A stretch of 57,759 nt of DNA from the NCBI GenBank assembly GCA_947479935.1, contig CANKBG010000015.1, positions 1 to 57,759 of the forward strand, given 5' to 3'. Shown one piece after another: positions 43,892 to 52,203 of this stretch (within the stretch, counting starts at the first letter, position 1; each line of letters begins with the position of its first letter). Source of the stretch: Comamonadaceae bacterium (GTDB taxonomy: Bacteria; Pseudomonadota; Gammaproteobacteria; Burkholderiales; Burkholderiaceae_C). The notes under the pieces were generated by a model that saw nothing but the letters and a program-made list of their open reading frames with translations, searched no databases and had not been told where the DNA came from. The translations under genes were made by a program, and so were the position numbers.

Positions 43892-45862
43892 TTAATTGTA
43901 GAGCACTGAGGGTAGCCAGAGTCCGATGGCTGGGAACATGTAAAGCAGCACAATTGCAAAAACTTGAATGGCCATGAAGGGCATCATGCCTGCAAAAATT
44001 TGATTCAAAGTAACATGCGGAGGGCTGACACCTTTGAGGTAAAAAGCCGCCATGGCCACAGGTGGGCTTAAAAATGCTGTTTGCAAATTCAAGGCAACCA
44101 AGAGTCCGAAAAACAAGGGGTCAATGCCAAAGTGTGGTAGCAAAGGAATAAAGATTGGCATGAAAATCACAATGATTTCCGTCCACTCCAAAGGCCAGCC
44201 CAACAAGAAAATAACCACTTGCGCCAGAATCATAAATTGCACAGGCGTCATGTCGAGTGACAAGACCCACGTGTTGATGAGTTCTTGGCCACCCAGCAAC
44301 GCAAAGGCGGCAGAAAAAATACTGGAGCCCACAAACAGCCAGCAAACCATGGCACTGGTTTTGGCTGTTAGGAAAACAGATTCTTTCATCACTTGGAAGT
44401 TCAAACGGCGATAAGCCGCAGCCAACAACAGGCCACCCATTGAGCCAATAGCCGCCGCCTCCGTGGGCGTTGCCAAACCAAAGACGATGGTTCCCAAAAC
44501 TGCCAAGATCATGATGGCCAGAGGGAAGAAGGACCCAAGCAACATCTTAAAAATTTCGAGCCTAGCGAAACTAAAGTAGGCGTAGAAAACAAACATGGCA
44601 AAAGCCAACACACCCATCGCAATCCAAAACTCCATGGGGGCCGGTTGACGCTCACCCTCATTGGCAACTTCGGCTGGCAGTGTCTGCGCAGTTGAAGCCG
44701 CAGCAGGGGTGGCTGTCGCTGCAACAGCAGGCGCCTCAACGGCTGATGCACCCAAGGCCTGTGGCGCATCAGAGGCAGCCGGCGGCGATTTCAAATCGCC
44801 CATGGCTTGGGGCTCTTGAAGTCCAGAAATATTGGATGACTCTGCTTCTTGAGGTGTGTCTTCAATGGCGCCTCCCATGGCCACAACACCCTCAACGGCT
44901 TCTGAAGGCAATGGCTGAGTGATCTTGAAGAAAATAACGCCAGAGAGCAAAGCCACTGAGATCAAGGGCAACAAGGCAATGCCCAATTGCTTCAAAATTT
45001 CTGCGGTAGGTGTGGCCGCATTGCGCTTGCCCTTCAAAGCACCCAGCAGGCCGGGTAAAACTTTGTCACTGAACGTGTTTGAAATTTCCTGCGTCACTTC
45101 GGGCAAGGGCACGATGCGGTCTTCAGCAGACATTGGTGGTGCCAAATGCGGTTTCCACTTGGCAATCAGCACCACATACACGATGTAAAGAGTGGCCAAC
45201 ATAATGCCCGGGAAGAACGCACCTGCGTACAACTTCACCACAGACACGCCCGCCGTTGCCCCATACACAATGAGCATGACAGATGGGGGAATCAAAATGC
45301 CCAAGCAACCGCCCGCCGTAATGGCACCAGCCGACAGTTGCACGCTATAGCCAGCCCTCAACATGGCGGGCAATGCCAACAAACCCATGAGGGTGACCAC
45401 AGCACCCACAATGCCGGTGGCCGTGGCAAAAATAGCACAGGTAATGATGGTGGCGACTGCCAAGGAACCTGGCACGCGGGCTGTGGCCAAGTGCATGCTT
45501 TTGAAAAGCTTTTCAATCAGATTGGCACGCTCAATGAGGTAGCCCATGAACACAAACAATGGAATGGAGATGAGCACATCGTTGGACATGACCGAAAACG
45601 TGCGCTGCACCATCAAATCAAGCGTTTGGTCAACCGCCAAGCTCGGGTTTTGACTTCGGTAAGCTATCCACGCGAAGATCATGCCCATGCCCATGAGGGT
45701 GAACGCCGTTGGAAAACCCAACATGATGGCAACCACCACCAAGGCAAGCATTAGCAAGCCCAAGTGGCCATTTTTCATTTCAGCAAAAGGGGGAAGCAAT
45801 ACAAAGGCCGACACGACCACCAGGGCCATGATGGTGAGTCCAAACCAAATTTCTTTTTTCAT
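43892..45862 (-). CDS. dctM: TRAP transporter large permease DctM with extra linker
   Basis: Membrane subunit of a tripartite ATP-independent periplasmic importer, 656 residues compared with about 430 usually. The first half (about 1-235) and last part (about 440-656) match DctM: SNDVLISIPLFVFMGYLIE, AITAGGCLGILIPPSVMLIVYG, LATPTEAAAIGSMGGLLLAA, NLQTAFLSPPVAMAAFYLKG. Between them sit two extra hydrophobic segments (about 293-314 and 412-432) flanking an Ala/Pro/Glu-rich linker (316-410). The frame is unbroken. Its ATG overlaps the dctQ stop (ATGA). Confidence 0.9.
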   Translation of the reverse strand: MKKEIWFGLTIMALVVVSAFVLLPPFAEMKNGHLGLLMLALVVVAIMLGFPTAFTLMGMGMIFAWIAYRSQNPSLAVDQTLDLMVQRTFSVMSNDVLISIPLFVFMGYLIERANLIEKLFKSMHLATARVPGSLAVATIITCAIFATATGIVGAVVTLMGLLALPAMLRAGYSVQLSAGAITAGGCLGILIPPSVMLIVYGATAGVSVVKLYAGAFFPGIMLATLYIVYVVLIAKWKPHLAPPMSAEDRIVPLPEVTQEISNTFSDKVLPGLLGALKGKRNAATPTAEILKQLGIALLPLISVALLSGVIFFKITQPLPSEAVEGVVAMGGAIEDTPQEAESSNISGLQEPQAMGDLKSPPAASDAPQALGASAVEAPAVAATATPAAASTAQTLPAEVANEGERQPAPMEFWIAMGVLAFAMFVFYAYFSFARLEIFKMLLGSFFPLAIMILAVLGTIVFGLATPTEAAAIGSMGGLLLAAAYRRLNFQVMKESVFLTAKTSAMVCWLFVGSSIFSAAFALLGGQELINTWVLSLDMTPVQFMILAQVVIFLLGWPLEWTEIIVIFMPIFIPLLPHFGIDPLFFGLLVALNLQTAFLSPPVAMAAFYLKGVSPPHVTLNQIFAGMMPFMAIQVFAIVLLYMFPAIGLWLPSVLYN

Positions 45863-46485
45863 TTTTGAACGCCCTGTCCGGCCACCACATATTGATCTAA
45901 TTTGGCAATGTCAGAGTCTTTGACATTGACCATTTCTTTGAGTTTTTCAACGTCGACTTCTTCAACGTCTTCGATTCGTGAGGGCCATTCACCTTGCTGA
46001 AGGCAAATAACACAGCGCACAATTTCCACCAAACCTTGTAGCAACAGCAAGCCACCTGCAATGGGAATGACCGTTTTAAAGGGATAGACCGGAGGGCCAT
46101 CGGCAGTGACATTGGAATACTCACGGATGGCCCATGAGTCACCCGCATAGTGGAAACCGGCCCAAGCCATGGCCACCACACCTGGAATAAAGAAAACCAA
46201 GTAGAGCAACAGGTCCAAGCCTGCTTGCAAACGTGGCGGAAAAAAACCATACAAAACGTCACCACGCACATGGCCATTTTTTGACAAGGTATAGGCACCC
46301 GCCATCATGAACAGCGTGCCGTACATCATGCTCATCACATCGAAAGCCCAAGGGTGCGGGTGGTTGAGGACGTAACGGGAGAAGACTTCCCAGCTGATCA
46401 TGAGTGTCAGTGAGAAAATAAGCCACGCAAATAGTTGCCCTACCCAAGTGCTTATTTTGTCGATTGTCAAAAGAATGTTTTGCAT
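45859..46485 (-). CDS. dctQ: TRAP transporter small permease DctQ
   Basis: Four-helix membrane subunit of about 208 residues: WVGQLFAWLIFSLTLMISWEVFSRYVLNHPHPWAFD in two parts is the DctQ signature. It has a C-terminal charged tail (DVEEVDVEKLKEMVNVKDSD) longer than usual. ATG 46485 was taken; TTG 46497 would add four residues. No clear ribosome site precedes it; a hairpin and A-run lie directly upstream. Confidence 0.88.
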   Translation of the reverse strand: MQNILLTIDKISTWVGQLFAWLIFSLTLMISWEVFSRYVLNHPHPWAFDVMSMMYGTLFMMAGAYTLSKNGHVRGDVLYGFFPPRLQAGLDLLLYLVFFIPGVVAMAWAGFHYAGDSWAIREYSNVTADGPPVYPFKTVIPIAGGLLLLQGLVEIVRCVICLQQGEWPSRIEDVEEVDVEKLKEMVNVKDSDIAKLDQYVVAGQGVQK

Positions 46486-46494
46486 ATTTTTATT

Positions 46495-46535
46495 CAAAAA
46501 AAATCAGCCACTCACCAGCTGGCGAGTGGCTGATT
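46495..46535 (-). terminator. Attenuator-like hairpin between dctP and dctQ
   Basis: Perfect 12-bp stem AATCAGCCACTC / GAGTGGCTGATT with a 10-base loop, followed on the minus strand by a run of about 8 T. It lies 16 bp after dctP and immediately before dctQ, so it likely trims most transcripts after dctP and gives more receptor than permease. Confidence 0.8.
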
Positions 46536-46551
46536 CAAGTCTCAATGGAAG

Positions 46552-47682
46552 TTAAGCTTTTTTGGCAGGCTTCTTATCACTGAAGAAATGCGACACGGCC
46601 ATACGGCGGCTGACATAAGTATCTTGGTCCCATTTTACAGCACGCTCGGCAAATGCTTTCTGTGACTCCACAATTTCTTTGAACAGTGGATTTTCTGCTG
46701 ACTTCTTGGTCAAGATGTCGTCCCACAATTTGAGCTGATCCTGCAAAATTGAATCGGGCGTTTTGTAGAACTTCACTTTGTCTTTGGTTTGCAACTCAAT
46801 GTAGTCTTTGGAGTAGCGGTCAATGGCTTTCCAAGACATGTCGGCAGATGCAGCTTGTGTGGCGCCAGCAATGATGGCCTTCATCTTTGCAGGCAAGGCA
46901 TCATATTTGGTTTTGTTAAACATGATCTCGAAGGTTTCAGCACTTTGGTGATAGCTTTGCAACATGCAAACTTTGGACACGTCGGGGAAGCCCAAAATGC
47001 GGTCAGAGGTTGCGTTGTTGAACTCGGCACCGTCGAGCAAACCGCGGTCCATGGCAGGCACAATTTCGCCGCCTGGCAAAGCATTCACAGCAGCGCCCAT
47101 GGCAGTGAACAAGTCAATGGCCAAACCATTGGTACGGAATTTCAAGCCCTTAAAGTCTGCAGACTTGGTGATGGGCTTCTTGAACCAACCCAAAGGCTGA
47201 GTGGCCATGGGGCCGTACAAGAATGATTGAACATTGGCGCCAATAGAAGCATAGAGCTTGGCCAACAGGTCAGCACCACCACCGTAGTTGTGCCATGACA
47301 ACAACATGTTGGCATCCATGCCAAATGCGGGGCCTGAGTTCCAAAGGGCCAAAGCGTTTTGCTTGCCGTAGTGGTAGCCCAACACACCGTGGCCACCGTC
47401 CAAAGTACCTTTGGTCACAGCTTCCAGCAAACCAAATGCAGGCACCACGGCGCCAGCTGGCAACACTTCAATCTTCAAATCGCCACCCGTCATGTCATTG
47501 ACTTTTTTGGCAAAATCCAAGGCATATTCATGGAAAATGTCTTTGGCAGGCCAAGTGCTCTGCCAGCGCATGTTAATAGGGCCAGTTTGAGCGCTGGCAA
47601 TCATGGGTGCAGACATTGCACCAGCGGCAACTGCTGCCGTTTTCAGAAGGCCACGGCGGCGGGGATTGGCTTGATCGGTCAT
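46552..47682 (-). CDS. dctP: TRAP transporter substrate-binding protein DctP, Tat-exported
   Basis: Periplasmic receptor of 376 residues. The N-terminus has a twin-arginine signal (NPRRRGLLKTAAVAAGA) ending near ASAQ. The mature part starts with MRWQSTWPAKDIFHEYA; GLKFRTNGLAIDLFTAMGAAV includes the conserved Arg that binds the ligand carboxylate in this fold, and PAMDRGLLDGAEFNN is the second conserved block. It is closest in style to the 2-oxoacid/aromatic-acid group (COG4663 type); the ligand is not known. AGGAGA is before the ATG. Confidence 0.9.
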   Translation of the reverse strand: MTDQANPRRRGLLKTAAVAAGAMSAPMIASAQTGPINMRWQSTWPAKDIFHEYALDFAKKVNDMTGGDLKIEVLPAGAVVPAFGLLEAVTKGTLDGGHGVLGYHYGKQNALALWNSGPAFGMDANMLLSWHNYGGGADLLAKLYASIGANVQSFLYGPMATQPLGWFKKPITKSADFKGLKFRTNGLAIDLFTAMGAAVNALPGGEIVPAMDRGLLDGAEFNNATSDRILGFPDVSKVCMLQSYHQSAETFEIMFNKTKYDALPAKMKAIIAGATQAASADMSWKAIDRYSKDYIELQTKDKVKFYKTPDSILQDQLKLWDDILTKKSAENPLFKEIVESQKAFAERAVKWDQDTYVSRRMAVSHFFSDKKPAKKA

Positions 47683-47752
47683 TGAAAGTCTCCTAGTTGA
47701 AAATCGAAATATAACGCGAAATTTTTGATGATTTATACCCGCTAGGAAAGAG

Positions 47753-47762
47753 GGTAATTACC
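47753..47762. promoter_or_regulatory. Palindrome in the dctP leader region
   Basis: GGTAATTACC is a perfect 10-bp palindrome about 70 bp upstream of the dctP start. A partner TACCC lies at about 47736. It could be a site for a GntR- or LysR-type regulator of the TRAP genes, but no regulator gene is nearby. Confidence 0.35.
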
Positions 47763-47871
47763 AGTAACTAGAGATTTTGAAAAAAACTCACACTCCAAAA
47801 GTTGATTTTAAACAAACCTTTGGCAATCAGCGAAATGCGCTCGAAGCTGAACCGGCTGTAGAAGACTGATT

Positions 47872-49113
47872 TTAAAGGTCTAGTTTTTGAGCTTCTTGCT
47901 CAGCCGATTGAATATGGCGGACTGCCGAGCAACTGATGATGATGGCCTGAACCGTAAATCCCAAGACCACCACCAGCAATCCCAATAGGTCAGAGCCAAA
48001 TTCCCCCACAAATCCGCCCAGCAAAGCCCCTAGAGGTCTGGCACCGTTACCCGTCACTATGTTGATGGCGGTGACGCGGCCCATGAGCGTGTTGGGCGTC
48101 ACGCTTTGCCGGAGCGTGGTAGACGTGATGGTCCAAATGATGGGGCCGAAACCAAATAAAAAATAGGAGATGCCCGCCACAGTGGCTGAGGGCCACCAAA
48201 TTGTGAGTACCATGACAGAGGCGGCCAGCACTGAGAAAAACGGCCCCAGCAAAATTGCATGGCCAAACCGCATTTGCGCCACAATTTTAGAAGCCATCAA
48301 TGACCCCAAAATCATGCCCGCGCCATAGCACGCAAGGGTCAGGCCCACGGCACTGGCATTCATACCCAAGGTGCTCATTGCATAGGGCACATAGATGGCT
48401 TGCAGAACAAACCATGAAATATTCCAAGCCACCGAGGTTAACAAGATGGGTCTCAGCAAGCTGCTGCTCCACACAAAATGAGCACCGTCCTTCAGCTCCA
48501 GCCAGGGGGGCCTATCGGGTATGGCAGCTCTGGCAGGCTCCTGAATTTGACTCAGGAACCCTACGGCCGCGAGAGGCAGCATCAAAGACAAGACAAAAGA
48601 AGTTGAGGCGCCCATCCAAGCAATTAAGGCGCCGGCCAATGCGGGCCCACCTGCATAGGCCATGCTTCTGGCCAATTCCAATTGCCCATTGGCCTTTGCC
48701 AAATTGTCACGGGTTACCAAAGCGGGCACCAAGGAGGGCGCGCTGACGCTGAAACCCACCGTGCCAACCGCCGCAAAAAACCCGACCACAGCCAACAAGG
48801 TCACGCTGATTTGATCGGCCAAAAGGGCTGCAATCAGAACCATCAAGGCAAAGACGCGCAAAATCTCTGACAAAAGCATGAGTTTTTTCCGAGACATGCG
48901 ATCAGCCAAAAGACCCAAGGGGATGGACAGCAATAAAAAAGGCAAGGACTGAATGGCAGCCATCACACCAATTTCCCCAGGCCCGGCTTTGAGGAGCAAA
49001 ACGGCCACGATCGGAACGGCCGCCAAGGTCAATTGCTCGGCCGACTGGGCCATTAAATTGGAAATAGCGAGCTTTTGAAAAGCAGGTGGCAACGCGTCCT
49101 GAGATTCGTTCAT
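47872..49113 (-). CDS. MFS transporter, EntS-like (MFS_3)
   Basis: Inner-membrane protein of 413 residues with 12 helices. LLSIPLGLLADRMSRKKLMLLSEILR is the loop-2 motif and the overall layout (FQKLAISNLMAQSAEQLTLAAVPIVAVLLL) is that of the EntS/MFS_3 exporters. The substrate is unknown. Its start overlaps the stop of the flavin reductase gene (ATGA), so the two are co-translated. Confidence 0.85.
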   Translation of the reverse strand: MNESQDALPPAFQKLAISNLMAQSAEQLTLAAVPIVAVLLLKAGPGEIGVMAAIQSLPFLLLSIPLGLLADRMSRKKLMLLSEILRVFALMVLIAALLADQISVTLLAVVGFFAAVGTVGFSVSAPSLVPALVTRDNLAKANGQLELARSMAYAGGPALAGALIAWMGASTSFVLSLMLPLAAVGFLSQIQEPARAAIPDRPPWLELKDGAHFVWSSSLLRPILLTSVAWNISWFVLQAIYVPYAMSTLGMNASAVGLTLACYGAGMILGSLMASKIVAQMRFGHAILLGPFFSVLAASVMVLTIWWPSATVAGISYFLFGFGPIIWTITSTTLRQSVTPNTLMGRVTAINIVTGNGARPLGALLGGFVGEFGSDLLGLLVVVLGFTVQAIIISCSAVRHIQSAEQEAQKLDL

Positions 49114-49790
49114 GACCCCAAAGCCGTCTTGGCTTTGTCGGGCGAGCCCTCCAAACCAGCCAAAAGAGCTTTGTTGTCGCCACCAATGATCATTTCAAAT
49201 TTGTTGTCTACATAGGTGTAGTCGTAGTAGCCCATGCGGGCCAATGGCTTCATTTTGAGCACATCGAGCATGCCCTTGCCATCGATCATTTCATCGTCAA
49301 TGTGAATGGCAACCACCTTGCCAAACACCACATCGGCGGTGCCAAATGGCGGCTCACCCGGAAACCGCAAGGTGTTCAAATACACGCATTCAAACTGAAC
49401 AGGCGACCCCGCCACTCGCATAGGCTTGACCTTACGGGAGGGTAGTTTTTGGAGTTGCGCATGCTCAAACTCGTCAACGCCATGCGCCAACTCTTCAGCC
49501 GTGAGGTTCACGGCATGCCTTAAGTCGTAAGTGGCCATGTTCCACACAAACTCGCCTGTATCTTCTGCATTGCGAACAGAGTCTTTGCGAACGCCTTGTG
49601 TGGTTTGGTTGGCCGAGAACATCACAATGGGTGGGTTAAAGGTGATGTTTTGAAACTGGCTGTAAGGGGCCAAATTGTGGCGGCCTTCGCGGTTCACCGT
49701 GGAAATCCATCCAATGGGCCTTGGAATCACACAAGACTTAAAGGGGTCATAAGGTAAGCCATGAGGGGTAACGCCAGGTTCGTAATACAT
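49110..49790 (-). CDS. Flavin reductase family protein (FMN-binding split barrel)
   Basis: FMN-binding protein of 226 residues. PYDPFKSCVIPRPIGWISTVNREGRHNLAPYSQFQNITFNPP in order is the FMN-binding core of DIM6/NTAB-type flavin reductases. No signal peptide. Often supplies reduced flavin to a monooxygenase, but none lies nearby. It is the lead gene of the pair with the MFS exporter. Confidence 0.87.
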   Translation of the reverse strand: MYYEPGVTPHGLPYDPFKSCVIPRPIGWISTVNREGRHNLAPYSQFQNITFNPPIVMFSANQTTQGVRKDSVRNAEDTGEFVWNMATYDLRHAVNLTAEELAHGVDEFEHAQLQKLPSRKVKPMRVAGSPVQFECVYLNTLRFPGEPPFGTADVVFGKVVAIHIDDEMIDGKGMLDVLKMKPLARMGYYDYTYVDNKFEMIIGGDNKALLAGLEGSPDKAKTALGS

Positions 49791-49820
49791 TTTGATTGAA
49801 TGTCAAAGTTATTTATTGAG

Positions 49821-49840
49821 GACTGCAATGGATCGCAGTC
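49821..49840. promoter_or_regulatory. Short inverted repeat in the flavin reductase / ybaK gap
   Basis: GACTGC-N8-GCAGTC between two divergent genes. Arms of six bases are perfect; it may be an operator or a chance dyad. Confidence 0.25.
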
Positions 49841-49885
49841 TGATATCTTCAGGCTCTGATTTTGCCTTCTTATTCACAAGCCGTC

Positions 49886-50353
49886 ATGAGTCTTCAATCC
49901 GTCAAAGCATTCTTTCAACAACTTGAGTTGAATTTGCCCATCATAGAACTTGAGGTGAGCACTGCCACAGTGGCATTGGCTGCTGAAGCGCATGGCGTAG
50001 AGCCCGGCCAAATTGCAAAAACACTCGCATTCAGACTCAACAACGACCGAGTGTTGTTGGTGGTGGCCAAAGGTGATGCACGCATCGATCACAAGAAATT
50101 CAAAGATGCATTTGGTAAAGGTAAGATGTTAGGATTAGAGGAGGTGGTCGAACTCACAGGCCACCCCGTTGGCGGCGTATGTCCTTTTGGCTTGGCGCAA
50201 GCCCTACCCGTTTATTTAGATGTGTCACTTCAAATCTATGAGGAAGTCATTCCAGCGGCAGGCTCTGTGAACAGCGCTGTGCGAATCAGTCCCCAACTTA
50301 TGTTAGAAATAACCCAAGGCCAATGGGTGGATGTATGTCAATCTGCTGCATAA
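49886..50353 (+). CDS. YbaK/EbsC family aminoacyl-tRNA deacylase-like protein
   Basis: Small soluble protein of 155 residues. VEPGQIAKTLAFRLNNDRVLLVVAKGDARIDHKKF and LGLEEVVELTGHPVGGVCPFGL match the YbaK core, which trims mis-charged tRNA (for example Cys-tRNA-Pro). The Lys in IAKTLAF and the GHPVGGVCPFG loop are preserved. ATG 49886 gives the usual start; a 24-base extension is open upstream. Exact tRNA specificity is unknown. Confidence 0.9.
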   Translation: MSLQSVKAFFQQLELNLPIIELEVSTATVALAAEAHGVEPGQIAKTLAFRLNNDRVLLVVAKGDARIDHKKFKDAFGKGKMLGLEEVVELTGHPVGGVCPFGLAQALPVYLDVSLQIYEEVIPAAGSVNSAVRISPQLMLEITQGQWVDVCQSAA

Positions 50354-50389
50354 GATTACAACTTCAACTTTAAATTTACAGGATCAATC

Positions 50390-50971
50390 ATGGAAGCTCA
50401 AGACACCGCTGAACTCATGGAACAAAAAGCCCATGGCGACAAAAATCAAAATCGCTCTGCCCTCACCATTTCCATCTTGGCCATGGTCTTGGCCATTGCC
50501 AGCTTAGGCGGCTCCAACGCCATGAAAGAAGCCACCCAAGAAAACATCTTGGCAGCCAATGCCTACGCTTTCTACCAAGCCAAAAACATTCGTCAAACGT
50601 CTTTCAAACTGGCCGCTGCCGATTTGGAGTTGCAATTGGCGCGCGAGCCCAACATGAACGCAACAGCCAAGGCCATGTTTGAAAAGAAAATTGAAGATTA
50701 CAAAAAAACAGCTGAACGCTACGAGTCAGAACCAGAAACCAAAGAAGGCAAAAAAGAATTGATGGTCCGTGCCAAAGCGCATGAGGCTACCCGCGATCAC
50801 GCCATGCAACAAGACCCTTGGTTTGATTATGCAGAGGGCGCTTTGCAAATTGCGATTGTTTTGCTCTCCGTTTCAATCGTAGCCTCCATGCCTGTTTTGT
50901 ATTGGGCAGGTACGGTGTTAGGGGCGCTGGGTTTTGTGAGCACAATCAACGGCTACTTCTTATTTTTCTAA
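50390..50971 (+). CDS. DUF4337 domain membrane protein
   Basis: Protein of 193 residues of the DUF4337 family, function unknown. A charged N-terminus is followed by a membrane helix (about 25-45), a long periplasmic or cytoplasmic helical region (about 50-150), and two C-terminal helices (about 150-193). The sequence ENILAANAYAFYQAKNIRQT is the best family mark. It lies 36 bp after ybaK and 25 bp before the hydrolase on the same strand. Confidence 0.85.
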   Translation: MEAQDTAELMEQKAHGDKNQNRSALTISILAMVLAIASLGGSNAMKEATQENILAANAYAFYQAKNIRQTSFKLAAADLELQLAREPNMNATAKAMFEKKIEDYKKTAERYESEPETKEGKKELMVRAKAHEATRDHAMQQDPWFDYAEGALQIAIVLLSVSIVASMPVLYWAGTVLGALGFVSTINGYFLFF

Positions 50972-50996
50972 ATAGTCCATCACAAGCCCATTCAGC

Positions 50997-52049
50997 ATGT
51001 CGTCCGCATTTCAAGAGGCCATTCAATACATTCAAGAGTGCGAGACGCCATGGTCGCGTGACACCTCACCGCCTTGGGGTATTCATGAGTTAGATCCGCC
51101 GCCCTACAACCGTTTGTATGGTCCCGTGCATGGCAGAGGTCCGGTCTCGGGCGTTATTTTTCACAAGCATGTGCAGTTGGCTGAGTGGGGTGAACCGCAC
51201 AAGGCCGACCTGACCTTCAGTGTGGCCAAAACATATTTAGCCCTTCTGGCTGGACTTGCTTTTGATCAAGGTCTGCTGCCTTATGTTCACGAGCCCGTCA
51301 TTCGAAAGTGTCCAGGAATTGGTTTTGAGGGTGAACGCTTAAGTCGAATCACGTGGCATCACTTACTCCAACAAACCAGTGAGTGGGAAGGCACCTGCCT
51401 TGGCATTCCCGAACAAGTCGATCGTTACCGCTGGTTGACCTACCAAACCGGAAAAGCCGACGGCATCAAGGGTGACGCTAGACCCCTGGGCAAGCCGGGC
51501 ACTAGGTTTGAGTACAACGATGTCCGCATTAACCAACTCTCTTTGGCGCTATTGCATTTGTTCAAACGGCCTTTGCCAGAAGTTTTTGAAGAATTCATTC
51601 GCAAGCCCTTAGGCTGCAAAGATTCTTTTCAGTGGGTGGGCTACGAGCAAGGCTGGACCGATGTCAACGGCCAACGCATGATGTCCGTGCCGGGGGGTAG
51701 TCATTGGGGAGGCGGCGTCTCTATTTCGACCACCGACCAAGCGCTCATTGGCTTAATGCTCATGGACAATGGCGCCTACCAAGGCCAACAAATTCTTTCA
51801 GCCAAGTGGGTGCAAATGATGCGCCAGCCTAGCGATGTGGTTCCCTACTACGGCTACCTGATTTGGCTCAACCAAGATGGTGCTTTGTTCAAAGACGCAC
51901 CGCGTAGTTCTTGGTTTGCCATTGGAGCCGGTTCTTCCATCACTTGGGTTGACCCCCTGCTTGAACTGGTTTGCGTGATGCGCTGGATCGAGGCGGCCAA
52001 AACCAATGACTGCATTGCTCGCGTCATGCAGGGGCTTGAAAGAGGCTAA
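50997..52049 (+). CDS. Serine hydrolase, beta-lactamase class C fold
   Basis: Protein of 350 residues without signal peptide. The SxxK motif is S75-V-A-K78 (FSVAKTYLALL); the second Tyr-x-Asn motif is YND in FEYNDVRINQL; a GGG stretch (GSHWGGGVSIS) lies where the KTG-like region would be. Relatives are esterases, peptidases and 6-aminohexanoate hydrolases; a true beta-lactamase role is unlikely without export. It ends 154 bp before the Liv-type receptor gene. Confidence 0.85.
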   Translation: MSSAFQEAIQYIQECETPWSRDTSPPWGIHELDPPPYNRLYGPVHGRGPVSGVIFHKHVQLAEWGEPHKADLTFSVAKTYLALLAGLAFDQGLLPYVHEPVIRKCPGIGFEGERLSRITWHHLLQQTSEWEGTCLGIPEQVDRYRWLTYQTGKADGIKGDARPLGKPGTRFEYNDVRINQLSLALLHLFKRPLPEVFEEFIRKPLGCKDSFQWVGYEQGWTDVNGQRMMSVPGGSHWGGGVSISTTDQALIGLMLMDNGAYQGQQILSAKWVQMMRQPSDVVPYYGYLIWLNQDGALFKDAPRSSWFAIGAGSSITWVDPLLELVCVMRWIEAAKTNDCIARVMQGLERG

Positions 52050-52203
52050 CGCCCCTTCAACGCCTTAGCGCCTTTAAAAAACATCTTTGCTCAGCTAGGT
52101 CATAGGGTTTTCATCCTATTGCAATGGCGACGAACTGGTTAAGTTGTGAATGTCATCTTGGCCCACCTAGGGGCTGATCACGCACAACTCAAGGAGATGC
52201 TTC

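Noticed and set aside
45146..45754. Plus-strand 202-codon ORF
   Set aside because: His-rich antisense reading of dctM.
52050..52203. GCTAA/TTAGC hairpin after the serine hydrolase
   Set aside because: Only five paired bases and no T-run; not a convincing terminator.
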